Part shown: piece after piece, positions 5,850 through 13,547 of the stretch
Layout: each line of letters starts with the position of its first letter
How positions within the stretch are numbered: position 1 is the first letter of the stretch
Virus record (IMG/VR): IMGVR_UViG_3300032308_001254
Span: 1-26,954 of that record
Origin: a virus
DNA: 26,954 nucleotides
Reading direction: 5' to 3' (one strand)
Notes under the pieces: model-generated
Told to the model about the DNA's origin: nothing
Seen by the model: the letters and a program-made list of their open reading frames with translations, nothing else
Databases searched by the model: none
Program-made: the position numbers and the translations under genes

Positions 5850-6199
5850 GCGCAGAGACCGCCGTCGTAGACAGCACGCTTATGAGCCTGGCACGCGAGA
5901 GCATCGTGCTCATCACCGTGCTCATCATCACCTTCGTGGCGTGGTTTATCTGGTCCAAGATCGTCCACCCGTTCCAGCTCAAGCAGGCCGAGATCTCGGT
6001 GGCGACCGCCGAGGCCCTAGCCGCCATCCAGCAGACCACGCAAGCCGTGACCCTGACCTCCAAAGAGGTAACCGAGCAGGCCAAGCAGCTGGCCCAGCTC
6101 GCCGGCAACCTCAACGACCTCATGCAAGCCATGTTGGCCGGGGCACCATGCCAACGCGGCGGACACTGGCCGAGCAACGGGCCTAACAGCAGACCTTGA
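5846..6199 (+). CDS. Membrane-anchored coiled-coil protein, holin/i-spanin-like candidate
   Basis: 117 residues, starting at ATG 5846 by ATGA overlap with the lipoprotein gene. A single membrane helix (about residues 17-39, ESIVLITVLIITFVAWFIW) is followed by a long amphipathic helix rich in Ala, Gln and Thr (AEISVATAEALAAIQQTTQ, then KEVTEQAKQLAQLAGNLND), and a short Cys/Gly/Pro tail. The topology equals that of inner-membrane spanin subunits (Rz) and of some class III holins. With 5012 and 5103 it forms a compact membrane gene set directly before packaging genes. No sequence family is recognised; the lysis role is inferred from architecture. Confidence 0.75.
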   Translation: MSAETAVVDSTLMSLARESIVLITVLIITFVAWFIWSKIVHPFQLKQAEISVATAEALAAIQQTTQAVTLTSKEVTEQAKQLAQLAGNLNDLMQAMLAGAPCQRGGHWPSNGPNSRP

Positions 6200-6205
6200 T
6201 ACACT
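6200..6205 (+). promoter_or_regulatory. -10 like TACACT, leaderless promoter for the 6212 gene
   Basis: TACACT is followed by six bases and ATG 6212, the same geometry as at 5091. There is no SD. It opens the packaging module. Confidence 0.55.
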
Positions 6206-6211
6206 GCTGGC

Positions 6212-6580
6212 ATGAAGAAGCTGGGCAGTGAATCCGAGGGGGCAAGGGGGGAGACCGAGCTGGTGGCCAAGATCGTCGATGGCCAGCACACTAGGGCCAA
6301 CGTGAAGGCGGTGATCGCGGCGCTGGACGACTTTGGCGTCCGAGGCGTGCCGGTGCCCAAGAAGATGGCCGAGGCCATCCCGCGGGTGGTGGTCAAGCTG
6401 CTCGAGAACGCCAGCCCGAGGATCAAGGCCGCGGGCGTCAAGCTCGCCCTGGCGGCCATGAAGCACAACCTCGAGGTGCACCAGCACGCCGACAAGATGG
6501 CCAGGCTTGACGCTGGCCAGGCGACCGAACGCCATGAGATTCAGCTGTACGGCAAGGACGCGCCAGTGGAGGCCGTGTGA
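6212..6580 (+). CDS. Putative terminase small subunit
   Basis: 122 residues lying immediately before TerL with a GTGA overlap, the usual place for TerS. The sequence is mostly helical: KAVIAALDDFGVRGVPVPKK, then RVVVKLLENASPRIKAAGVK and an AMKHNLEVHQHADKMARLD helix. The 'SPRIKAAGVKLALAAMKHN' plus leading basic segment resembles the short TerS-like proteins that precede TerL in many environmental siphoviruses, without a classical HTH that I can see. It would bind the packaging site and start packaging with TerL. The leaderless-type TACACT element lies in the 12-base gap after the previous gene. Confidence 0.6.
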   Translation: MKKLGSESEGARGETELVAKIVDGQHTRANVKAVIAALDDFGVRGVPVPKKMAEAIPRVVVKLLENASPRIKAAGVKLALAAMKHNLEVHQHADKMARLDAGQATERHEIQLYGKDAPVEAV

Positions 6581-7911
6581 GCTACACGCCTTACGGCGGC
6601 ATCCGCGGCGTGTGGCACAGCAGGGCCACCGAGGTCTTGGCGCCGGGGCCCGCGGGCACGGGCAAGACCCGCGGCATCCTCGAGAAGGTCCACCTCTACC
6701 TGCTCAAGTACCCCGGCACTAGGGCGCTCGTCTGCCGCAAGACGCGGGCCTCGATGACCGAGAGCGTGCTGGTGACGTTCGAGGCCAAGGTGGTGCGGGC
6801 AGGCTGCAACCTCAACAACCAGAGCCGGCGGACCAGGACCGGGTACGACTACGAGAACGGCAGCGCCATGGTGGTGGGCGGGCTCGACAACCCCGACCGC
6901 ATCATGAGCACCGAGTACGACATCATCGCCGTGTTCGAGGCCACCGAGTGCTCCGAGGACGACTGGGAGAAGCTCACGACCCGCCTCAGGAACGGCCGCG
7001 GCCCGTACCACCAGATCATCGCCGACTGCAACCCCGCGGCACCGTCGCATTGGCTCAAGCGTCGGGCCGACCGCGGGCAAATGGAAGTGCACCAGTGCCA
7101 GCACCAGGACAACCCGGTGCTCTGGAACCGCGACCTAGGCCAGTGGACAGAAGCCGGCAACAAGTACCTGGCGACTCTGCAGAGCCTGACCGGGCACCGC
7201 CGCGCTCGCCTGCTCGACGGCCGGTGGTCTGCGGCCGAGGGCCTCGTTTACCCCGAGTTCAACCCGGCCACCCACGTGGTGAACGCCATGCCGCCAGGGT
7301 GGGAGAAGTGGTCCAAGATCCGCAGCATCGACTTTGGATACGTCCACCCGTTCGTCTGCCAGTGGTGGGCCATCGACCCCGACAGCCGCCTGTACCTCTA
7401 CCGCGAGATCTACCACAGCCGGCGGACGGTGGCCGACCACGCCGCCATCATCAACCGTTACAGCGACGGCGAGACCTACGTGGCGACCGTGACCGACCAC
7501 GACGCCGAGGACCGTGCCACGCTCGCGGCCCACGGCATCCAGACAGTGGCGGCCAACAAGGAACACCGCACCGGGCGTGACGCCGTGCATGAGCGACTGC
7601 GTGTGCAGGGCGACGGCCGGCCACGCTTGTACCTGCTCGCCAGCGCCACGCTCGAGACTGACCGCGAGCTGTACCAAGCCAAGAAGCCCACCAGCACGCT
7701 GGCCGAGTTCGACTGCTACCTGTACCCACCAGGACAGGACGGCAAGGCTCCCAAGGAGGAGCCGATCAAGCTGTACGACGACGGCCTCGACGCCATGCGG
7801 TACGCCATCATGCACCTCGACGGGCCCAAGGCTTCAATGGGCGCGTGGGTGGGGCGTGTCGCCGACGCGGGTACACTGCACGAGGCGACCGACACACGCG
7901 GATGGGCATGA
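6577..7911 (+). CDS. terL: Terminase large subunit
   Basis: 444 residues from GTG 6577. The ATPase half has Walker A GPAGTGKT (residues 24-31) and Walker B IIAVFE with E121. The nuclease half has SIDFGY (D252), TDHDAED (D307/D309) and a C-terminal DDGLDAMRY with D405, the three acidic sites of the RNase H-like terminase nuclease. It drives ATP-dependent packaging of DNA into the prohead and cuts the concatemer. The length fits the family. The 3' end contains the CGGGTACACTG element at 7868-7878, shortly before the portal start. The protein ends by ATGA overlap with the portal gene. Confidence 0.95.
   Translation: MSYTPYGGIRGVWHSRATEVLAPGPAGTGKTRGILEKVHLYLLKYPGTRALVCRKTRASMTESVLVTFEAKVVRAGCNLNNQSRRTRTGYDYENGSAMVVGGLDNPDRIMSTEYDIIAVFEATECSEDDWEKLTTRLRNGRGPYHQIIADCNPAAPSHWLKRRADRGQMEVHQCQHQDNPVLWNRDLGQWTEAGNKYLATLQSLTGHRRARLLDGRWSAAEGLVYPEFNPATHVVNAMPPGWEKWSKIRSIDFGYVHPFVCQWWAIDPDSRLYLYREIYHSRRTVADHAAIINRYSDGETYVATVTDHDAEDRATLAAHGIQTVAANKEHRTGRDAVHERLRVQGDGRPRLYLLASATLETDRELYQAKKPTSTLAEFDCYLYPPGQDGKAPKEEPIKLYDDGLDAMRYAIMHLDGPKASMGAWVGRVADAGTLHEATDTRGWA
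7868..7878 (+). promoter_or_regulatory. CGGGTACACTG element, copy 1 (before portal gene)
   Basis: The 11-mer includes the -10 like TACACT (7872-7877) and is preceded by GACG. It lies 30 bases before the ATGA at 7908, inside the end of terL. The identical 11-mer recurs at 10833, 14886 and 20798. Confidence 0.5.
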
Positions 7912-10142
7912 CCACCATGGCAAAGCGAACCACCAAGAAGGCGATTGAACCCGACCAGCGCGAGATTCCCGGCGCGTGGGTGTCGGCATCGCTCATCCCG
8001 GGCGAGTCATCGACCAGTTACAACAACCAGAACACGGGCCGCGACTACGAGCTGGTCACGCGCGGCATCACGGGCACGGCCTACCGGGCGGCGACGATCA
8101 ACGCCACGGTGCTGTCGGGCCAGACGCTGCGGCTGTTCCGCAAGACCGGCACGGGCATCGCCAAGGCCGGCCGCAAAGTGGCCGAGAAGCGGATGGTGAA
8201 GCACGCAACCAACCGCGGGCGGGTCAAATCGCTCATCGGCAAGGCGGCCACATACGCCAACCGTGCCGGCGACCAGGTGGAGGAGGTGCTAGACCACCCG
8301 GTGCTCGAGCTGCTGCAGAACCCCGATCCGATCTACACCGGAAGCATGTGGCTGCACATGCTGTTCTGGTTCAAGGAGGTGTCGGGCCGCTCGTACCTTT
8401 ACGTGGGAGAAAAGGTCAACGGCGTGCCGGTGTCGGCCTACATCCTGCCCTCGCAGTTCGCCTGGCCGATGTTGAGCGACACGGGCTTCATCGCCGGGTA
8501 CTACTACGGGCGGAACCGGGCCTCGCCCATGCGGATCGCGGCCGAAGACGTGGTGTACCTGCGGCAGCACGGCAGCCCGGTGCACCCCGCGGGCGGCATG
8601 TCGTGGCTGTACAGCGTCATGGCAGAGACCGACATGGAAGCCGCGGCCCTCCAGGCTGAGGCGCAGCGGTGGCTCAACGGCGGCATGCCGGGCATGGTGT
8701 TCAAGGCGGCCCCGACCACGACCGACGCCCAGATGCGGCAGATCAACGCCCACCTCAACCAGAGCACACGCGGCGTCGGCAAGGCCGGGTCGATCCTGTT
8801 GCTCCGCGACACGGAGCTGGTGCAGTACGCCACCAAGCCCCACGAGATGCAGTACGTGGAGGGCATCACCGCGACTGAGAAGCGGATCTACGACGCCGCA
8901 GGCATCCCCGAGCCGATCTACCGGCTCAACAGCGCCAACCTCGCCTCGGCGACGGTGGCGAACGCCCAGTACATGCGGTACACCATCGCGCCGCGGCTCG
9001 CCACGCTGGCCGGCGAGCTGACCGAGCTCCTGCTGCCTCACTACGGCGTCGAGCCAGGGGACATGTGGTTTTGCTTCGACGACCCGACGCAAGACGACCA
9101 GATCGCCCTGGCGGCCGAGCTGCGGGCGGCCGAGGCGCAGGGCATCATCACGCCCAACGAGTACCGCGCGGTGATCGACCTTGAGGCGCTGCCCGACGAG
9201 CAGAACCTGCTGCGGTACCGCCAGACCGAGGCGCCGGCCCCGATGGGCATCTTCGGCGCGGGCCCGCCGGCGAAGGCCGAGGACATGCCCAGCGAGGACG
9301 TGGGCGAGGCGTCGGTGGACGTCGAGCATCCGACCCCCGAAGACGCCCCCGAAGACGCCCCCGAAGACGCCCCCGAAGTGGAGGGCAAGTCGATGGCCAC
9401 CAAGCCCCGCGTGCCACGCAAGTACAAGGCCACCGCCACCGTGTGGGATGAAGAGACCGGGACGCCGGCGGTGAGCGCTGCGGCCTACCGCCGGTTCGTA
9501 AGCCAGCTGACCGGCTGGTACGTGACGGCCGTGCCCACGATGATCGACGACACCGCCAACGTGATCGCGCCCAGCCAGGAGGCCATGGCCGATCTCACGG
9601 CCATCACCGAGCGCTTCATCGAGAGCGCCATGATTACGGGCGGTCTGCAGGGCCTCGCCCAGCTCGGCGAGACCAAGGAGAGCTTCTCCACGGCCAATGA
9701 ACCGGCCATGGCGTTCATCCGCAACCAAGGCCTTGCCTTGTCCACCAGCGTGCCCGAGACCCTCAAGCCTCACATCCAGGCGGCCATCGAGCGGCAGCTG
9801 GCCGCCGGCACCACCGTGGCCAACATGCGTGACGCCATCCGCGAGGTGGCCCCCGACCTCACTGAGTGGCAGGCCGTTCGCATCGCCAGGACCGAGACCC
9901 TGCGGGCCTACTGCGAGGGCCAGCGGCAGGCATGGGTGCAACGCGGCGTGCAGAACAAGCAGTGGATCAACAGCGGCGGGCCGTGCGCCGTCTGCGACTC
10001 GATCACCGAGGCCTACCCCGGTGAGGTGCCGATCAACCAAGCTTTTAGCGTGAGCGCCGGCAGCTGGCAGGCGCCGCCCGCCCACCCAAACTGCCGGTGC
10101 GACCTGCTGCCCGGCGTGGAGTACGTTGACGATGAAGACTGA
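7908..10142 (+). CDS. Portal protein fused to MuF-like minor head protein
   Basis: About 744 residues from ATG 7908 (ATGA overlap); ATG 7902 and 7917 are alternatives. Residues about 20-440 are an HK97-type portal: NTGRDYELVTRG, VLELLQNPDP, GSMWLHMLFWFKEVSGRSYL, then EKRIYDAAGIPEPIYRL. A spacer with three exact EDAP repeats (from residue 477) leads to a SPP1 gp7/MuF-type domain with RIARTETLRAYCEGQRQAW, CAVCDS (about 692) and the signature AHPNCRCDL near 722. The portal forms the dodecameric DNA channel; MuF proteins are minor head or ejected proteins usually encoded separately. No toxin domain follows the MuF end. The gene overlaps the protease start by 11 bases. Confidence 0.9.
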   Translation: MTTMAKRTTKKAIEPDQREIPGAWVSASLIPGESSTSYNNQNTGRDYELVTRGITGTAYRAATINATVLSGQTLRLFRKTGTGIAKAGRKVAEKRMVKHATNRGRVKSLIGKAATYANRAGDQVEEVLDHPVLELLQNPDPIYTGSMWLHMLFWFKEVSGRSYLYVGEKVNGVPVSAYILPSQFAWPMLSDTGFIAGYYYGRNRASPMRIAAEDVVYLRQHGSPVHPAGGMSWLYSVMAETDMEAAALQAEAQRWLNGGMPGMVFKAAPTTTDAQMRQINAHLNQSTRGVGKAGSILLLRDTELVQYATKPHEMQYVEGITATEKRIYDAAGIPEPIYRLNSANLASATVANAQYMRYTIAPRLATLAGELTELLLPHYGVEPGDMWFCFDDPTQDDQIALAAELRAAEAQGIITPNEYRAVIDLEALPDEQNLLRYRQTEAPAPMGIFGAGPPAKAEDMPSEDVGEASVDVEHPTPEDAPEDAPEDAPEVEGKSMATKPRVPRKYKATATVWDEETGTPAVSAAAYRRFVSQLTGWYVTAVPTMIDDTANVIAPSQEAMADLTAITERFIESAMITGGLQGLAQLGETKESFSTANEPAMAFIRNQGLALSTSVPETLKPHIQAAIERQLAAGTTVANMRDAIREVAPDLTEWQAVRIARTETLRAYCEGQRQAWVQRGVQNKQWINSGGPCAVCDSITEAYPGEVPINQAFSVSAGSWQAPPAHPNCRCDLLPGVEYVDDED
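9336..9377 (+). repeat. 12-base tandem repeat encoding PEDA at the portal-MuF junction
   Basis: CCCGAAGACGCC occurs three times exactly (9336-9371), then CCCGAA. It encodes an acidic, Pro-rich hinge between the two domains of the fusion and could vary in copy number. Confidence 0.85.
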
Positions 10143-10830
10143 ACGAGCGAGCGAGATGGTGCAGGCAATCCGCCGGCGAGCCATCGCCACGGGCGTCATG
10201 ACCAAGGCGGACAACCCCATCGGCGTGATGGCCGGCAAGCAGGCGTACCACACCAAGGCCAAGGTGAAGCAGGCCGCGGGGCAGCCCCTCGAGGTAATCT
10301 GCTACGCCTCGACGGCCGCGGTTGATCTTGAGCAGGAGGTGGTACTGCCCAGCGGCTGCGACATGCAGACCTACTTGGGCGTCAACCGCAACTTGTTCGT
10401 CGATCACAACTACGACGTGTGCTCGGCCGTGGCCACGGTTCGGAGCATGTCGCTCGCCCCGAGCGGGTGGTTGTGCCACGGGGTGTTTCATGACGACATG
10501 GCCAACCCCTACGTGCGGGCGTGCGTGGCCCTCGCCAAGGCGGGCACGCTGGCCATGTCAATTGGTTTTGAGGCCCTCGAGTGGGGTGCTCCAACAGCCG
10601 CCGAAATGGTGGCGTACCCCGGCATCGAGTCCATCGTTCGCCGGTGCAAGGTGCTCGAGGTGTCGTATACGGCCCTGCCCATGAACGTGACGTGCCGCAT
10701 GGTGTCGGGCGGCGGGCGAGATATGGCGGCCAGCGACAAGAGCCGCAAGGCCCTGCTCGAGGCCAAGGTGCCCGACCGCGTGATGGCCGACTTCGGGGTG
10801 CGGGCCGTGCGGACCATCGTCCTGCGGTGA
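10132..10830 (+). CDS. HK97-family prohead protease
   Basis: 232 residues from ATG 10132 (a TTG at 10126 is possible but weaker). Family motifs are visible: ASTAAVDLEQEVVLPSG, VDHNY with the catalytic-type H92, LAMSIGFE with the nucleophile-type S143, and CKVLEVSYTALPMN after it. It cleaves the scaffold or capsid delta domain during head maturation (peptidase U35-like, PF04586). An N-terminal segment of about 30 residues is basic. It directly follows the portal-MuF gene and precedes the capsid gene, the standard order. The stop at 10828-10830 is immediately followed by the second CGGGTACACTG element. Confidence 0.9.
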   Translation: MKTERASEMVQAIRRRAIATGVMTKADNPIGVMAGKQAYHTKAKVKQAAGQPLEVICYASTAAVDLEQEVVLPSGCDMQTYLGVNRNLFVDHNYDVCSAVATVRSMSLAPSGWLCHGVFHDDMANPYVRACVALAKAGTLAMSIGFEALEWGAPTAAEMVAYPGIESIVRRCKVLEVSYTALPMNVTCRMVSGGGRDMAASDKSRKALLEAKVPDRVMADFGVRAVRTIVLR

Positions 10831-11016
10831 CGCGGGTACACTGACAACGCATTCCCTCCTACTCCCTGCCAGCGATGCGACGGCACGCTGGCGGGTTCAA
10901 CCGAATACACCTGCACACGGCAGGTATCGCACGCCGGCCCGAGTGTTTCGCGCCGCGTGCCGTGCCGAGTCCGAGCAGAGAGCCCCATGTTTGCGGCCAC
11001 GCCGCGAAAGGTTCTC
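10831..11016 (+). promoter_or_regulatory. Structured 186-base leader of the capsid gene
   Basis: No convincing gene lies here. After the promoter-like element there are two inverted repeats: GCCAGCG (10868-10874) with CGCTGGC (10886-10892), and ACCTGC (10909-10914) with GCAGGT (10920-10925). The SD GAAAGG lies at 11006-11011. Hairpins in the 5' leader of a major virion gene commonly stabilise the mRNA; that role here is inferred. A GTG at 10957 and an ATG at 10987 are in frame with the capsid but lack an SD. Confidence 0.5.
10833..10843 (+). promoter_or_regulatory. CGGGTACACTG element, copy 2 (before capsid gene)
   Basis: It begins two bases after the protease stop and contains TACACT at 10837-10842. 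GACGCGGGTACACTG is identical over 15 bases to copy 1. Transcription from here would give a roughly 170-base leader for the capsid gene. Confidence 0.55.
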
Positions 11017-12354
11017 ATGCTCACTCGCAAGACTCTCATCGACTCGCTCAAGGCCAACGGCCTGACCGGCGACGTCACCATCGACTCCGCCAAGGCGTAC
11101 ATCGCCAAGCTGGACGCCGAGGGCATCAAGTTCACCGACGCCGACGGCGCTGCCATCGACGTTGACTCCGTGTGGTCTACGTTCTCGGCTGTCAAGGTCG
11201 CCGACGACGTGGCCTCCGTGAAGGGCTCCAAGGCCCCTCACGCGGCCATCGCCGACGCCGACGAGCCCATCAGCGGCGGAACCCCGCAGCGGTTCAGCAT
11301 CGGCAACAACGTCAAGAAGGCGTATGCCGCGAAGATCAAGTCCGGCCGCGCCGTGTTCCATGACGCCGACCAGGCCGAGGCCTTCGGCTCTTGGGCTCGC
11401 CTTGCCCTCCTCGGCACGTACGACTACGGCTCCCAGAAGCGGGCCGACATCGAGATCTGCCGCAAGACGCAGGTCGAGTTCAACAACCAGCTCGGCGGCG
11501 CTCTGGTGCCCATCGAGTTCCTCCCCAACCTCGTCTGGCTGACCGAGCAGTACGGCATTGCCCGCAAGATCGCCAACGTGGTGCCGATGAGCCGCGACGT
11601 GATGACGGTGCCTCGCAAGACCGGCCTGGCGTCGATGGTGCCCATCGCCGAGGCCGGCACGATCAGCGGCCTCGACAACTCGTACAACAACGTGACCCTG
11701 ACGGCCAAGAAGTACGGCGTGCTGTACCAGATCAGCCGCGAGCTCATGGCCGACGCGGCCATCAACATCGCAGATGACGTGGCCCGCAGCATCGCCGAGT
11801 CTCAGGCCATCGCGGAGGACAACGCCTACTTCATCGGCGACGGAACCAGCACCTACGCCAACCAGTCGGGCCTGACTGTCGCCCTGCCTTCCAGCGCGTA
11901 CCTGAGCGGCGTGTCGTGGGGCACGCTGGCCGTTGCCGACTTCACGACGGCGATGGGTCGCGTTGAGAACGTCAACCCGGCTCGCCTCGCGTTCGTGTGC
12001 AGCCGTCAGTTCTTCGCCCAGGTCATGCTCAAGGTGGACAAGACCGCCAACCAGTTCAAGGAGCTCACGATGGGCGGCCTTGGCGGTGACGCCACCTTCC
12101 TCGGCTACCCCGTGTTCTTCTCGCAGGTCATGCCGAAGGCCACCGGCAGCAACGTCAGGTCGTGCTACTTCGGCGACTTCACGGGCGCGACCATGCTGGG
12201 CGACCGCCGCCAGCTCGAGATCCAGACCTCGGATCAGTTCTATTTCAACGCCGACAGCCTGGCGGTCCGCGGCACCAGCCGTTTCTGTGTGGACATTCAC
12301 GGCGACGGCCGCGGCTCGACCTACGGACCCATCGTCTGCATCCAGGGCGCTTGA
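11017..12354 (+). CDS. Major capsid protein, HK97 fold
   Basis: 445 residues from ATG 11017, chosen for the SD GAAAGG five bases upstream. Residues 1-110 are charged and helical (MLTRKTLIDSLKANG, then AKAYIAKLDAEG), the expected scaffold or delta domain removed by the protease. The mature-type region starts around GGALVPIEFLPNLVWL and continues with VPRKTG, VTLTAKKYGVLYQISRELM, FIGDGTSTYANQSGL, FVCSRQFF, GYPVFFSQVMP and a C-terminal FCVDIHGDGR. These match the phage capsid family PF05065 (N-arm, E-loop and A-domain order). The protein forms the icosahedral shell. Its gene has its own leader and probable promoter, consistent with high expression. Confidence 0.92.
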   Translation: MLTRKTLIDSLKANGLTGDVTIDSAKAYIAKLDAEGIKFTDADGAAIDVDSVWSTFSAVKVADDVASVKGSKAPHAAIADADEPISGGTPQRFSIGNNVKKAYAAKIKSGRAVFHDADQAEAFGSWARLALLGTYDYGSQKRADIEICRKTQVEFNNQLGGALVPIEFLPNLVWLTEQYGIARKIANVVPMSRDVMTVPRKTGLASMVPIAEAGTISGLDNSYNNVTLTAKKYGVLYQISRELMADAAINIADDVARSIAESQAIAEDNAYFIGDGTSTYANQSGLTVALPSSAYLSGVSWGTLAVADFTTAMGRVENVNPARLAFVCSRQFFAQVMLKVDKTANQFKELTMGGLGGDATFLGYPVFFSQVMPKATGSNVRSCYFGDFTGATMLGDRRQLEIQTSDQFYFNADSLAVRGTSRFCVDIHGDGRGSTYGPIVCIQGA

Positions 12355-12383
12355 TAGACGCCACAACGAAAGGACTCTGACTC

Positions 12384-12860
12384 ATGAACGTTCTCCTCAA
12401 CTCGTATATCCAGGGCGGCACCTCGACGGGTGGCCCGCTCTCCATCTCAGCGGCCAACACCGGCGTGGCCTTCGACACCACCAACCTCGGCGGCTTCGGC
12501 GAAGTCGTCGGCATCGTGACCATCGGCGCGATCGCGGCTGCCGCGACGGTCCTCAAGGTCGAGCACAGCAACGACAACAGCACGTGGGCCGATCTGTCCG
12601 GCGCGTCGTTTACCAGCACGGCCCTGCCCGATACCGCGAACAAGCAGTGGCTTGTCCACATCCGCACGGGCGGATCGGTCAGGCGCTATCTGCGATTCGC
12701 CATCACTCCGGGCGGTACGACGTTGTACGGCGCAGTGTGGGTCGGCCTGCACGGCGCCAAGGGCGTGACCGGCACCACGGAGGTCGAGCGGTCGGCCTCG
12801 CAGAACCTCGGCAACTCGACCTCGCTGCTTGGTCGTGTGACGGTCCCGACCTCGGCCTGA
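12384..12860 (+). CDS. Putative capsid decoration protein, jelly-roll-like
   Basis: 158 residues, starting at ATG 12384 with GAAAGGA upstream. It is predicted all-beta. LKVEHSNDNSTWADL followed by RYLRFAIT and YGAVWVGLHG is a discoidin/jelly-roll-like pattern of strands that also occurs in the first 115 residues of the fibre gene at 18252. Position directly after the capsid gene is where decoration or head-fibre proteins are usually encoded. The C-terminal tail is Ser/Thr/Asn-rich. No specific family is recognised; a decoration role is inferred from place and fold pattern. Confidence 0.7.
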   Translation: MNVLLNSYIQGGTSTGGPLSISAANTGVAFDTTNLGGFGEVVGIVTIGAIAAAATVLKVEHSNDNSTWADLSGASFTSTALPDTANKQWLVHIRTGGSVRRYLRFAITPGGTTLYGAVWVGLHGAKGVTGTTEVERSASQNLGNSTSLLGRVTVPTSA

Positions 12861-12884
12861 TAGTTTCTCTTGCTCACACACCCT

Positions 12885-12910
12885 CGGCCCGCGGCGAAAG
12901 CAACGGGCCG
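12885..12910 (+). terminator. GC-rich hairpin with GAAA loop before the connector gene
   Basis: CGGCCCG (12885-12891) pairs perfectly with CGGGCCG (12904-12910), with GC-GAAA-GC inside. It ends six bases before ATG 12917, with no U-run and no SD between. It may be a weak or factor-assisted terminator after the capsid and decoration genes, an mRNA processing or stabilising hairpin, or a block to initiation. Confidence 0.5.
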
Positions 12911-12916
12911 GGCTTC

Positions 12917-13546
12917 ATGGCAGCTCTTACCACCACCGCCAGGTACAAGACGTGGGCTGGCATCGTCGGCTCCGCGCAGGACACCGTGTTGGGCTACATC
13001 CTCGACGGCGTGAGCGCCGAGGTGCGGCGGTGGTGCGACCGCAACCTGACCAACGGCTTCGAATCGGTAAGCCGCACCGAGCGGTACGACGGCACCGGCG
13101 AGCAGACCATCAACCTGGTGGAGTGGCCCGTTGCCAGCATCACCAGCGTGACGGTCTACACCGCGGACGGCACGGCCGAGGTGCTCGACTCGAGCACGTA
13201 TCGGGTCAACGGCGATTCGGGCGTGCTCTCGCGGATCGACCCGGTGCGAGCCCGCTATCCCGTCACCGCGTTCGGCAGCGTCGATGCCACCTTCTCGACG
13301 CAGCCATGGTTCCCCGAGGGCTTTGATAACGTGCAGGTGGTCTACACCGGTGGCTATGCCACCACGCCAGCCGACCTCGAGATGAACGTCTGGCGGCTGA
13401 TGGACCTGGCGTATTCCGCCCGCGGACGCAACTTCGGCCTGCAGAGCGAGAGCCTCGGCCAGTACAGCTACACCAATATGGACCCGGCCAAGGTCAACGA
13501 CATCAAGGCCGTGATCATCAGGGCGTACAACAGCGGGAGGGCGTGA
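12917..13546 (+). CDS. Head-tail connector (HK97 gp6-like)
   Basis: 209 residues from ATG 12917; the longer frame upstream is a shadow of the capsid and decoration genes. The N-terminus LTTTARYKTWAGI, then LDGVSAEVRRWCDRNL and INLVEWPVASITSVTVY and the C-terminal helices (LEMNVWRLMDLAYSARGR) follow the layout of phage head-tail connector proteins (PF05135/gp6-like), which form a ring under the portal. It is followed at one base by the head-tail joining gene. No SD is present because of the hairpin at 12885-12910, which is odd for a structural gene. Confidence 0.8.
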   Translation: MAALTTTARYKTWAGIVGSAQDTVLGYILDGVSAEVRRWCDRNLTNGFESVSRTERYDGTGEQTINLVEWPVASITSVTVYTADGTAEVLDSSTYRVNGDSGVLSRIDPVRARYPVTAFGSVDATFSTQPWFPEGFDNVQVVYTGGYATTPADLEMNVWRLMDLAYSARGRNFGLQSESLGQYSYTNMDPAKVNDIKAVIIRAYNSGRA

Positions 13547-13547
13547 C

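Noticed and set aside
8289-10262. 657-residue open frame on the - strand
   Set aside because: It is antisense to the portal-MuF gene, has the His/Arg/Gly/Leu-rich composition of a GC-rich shadow frame and shows no domain.
10957-11016. Longer capsid start at GTG 10957 or ATG 10987
   Set aside because: Neither has an SD, and ATG 11017 has GAAAGG at good spacing followed by a normal delta-domain beginning.
10897-12366. 489-residue open frame on the - strand over the capsid gene
   Set aside because: Low-complexity Val/Gly/His/Arg composition, antisense to a clear HK97 capsid protein.
11933-12916. 328-residue extension before the connector protein
   Set aside because: It overlaps the capsid and decoration genes in another frame with Ser/Arg-rich shadow composition.
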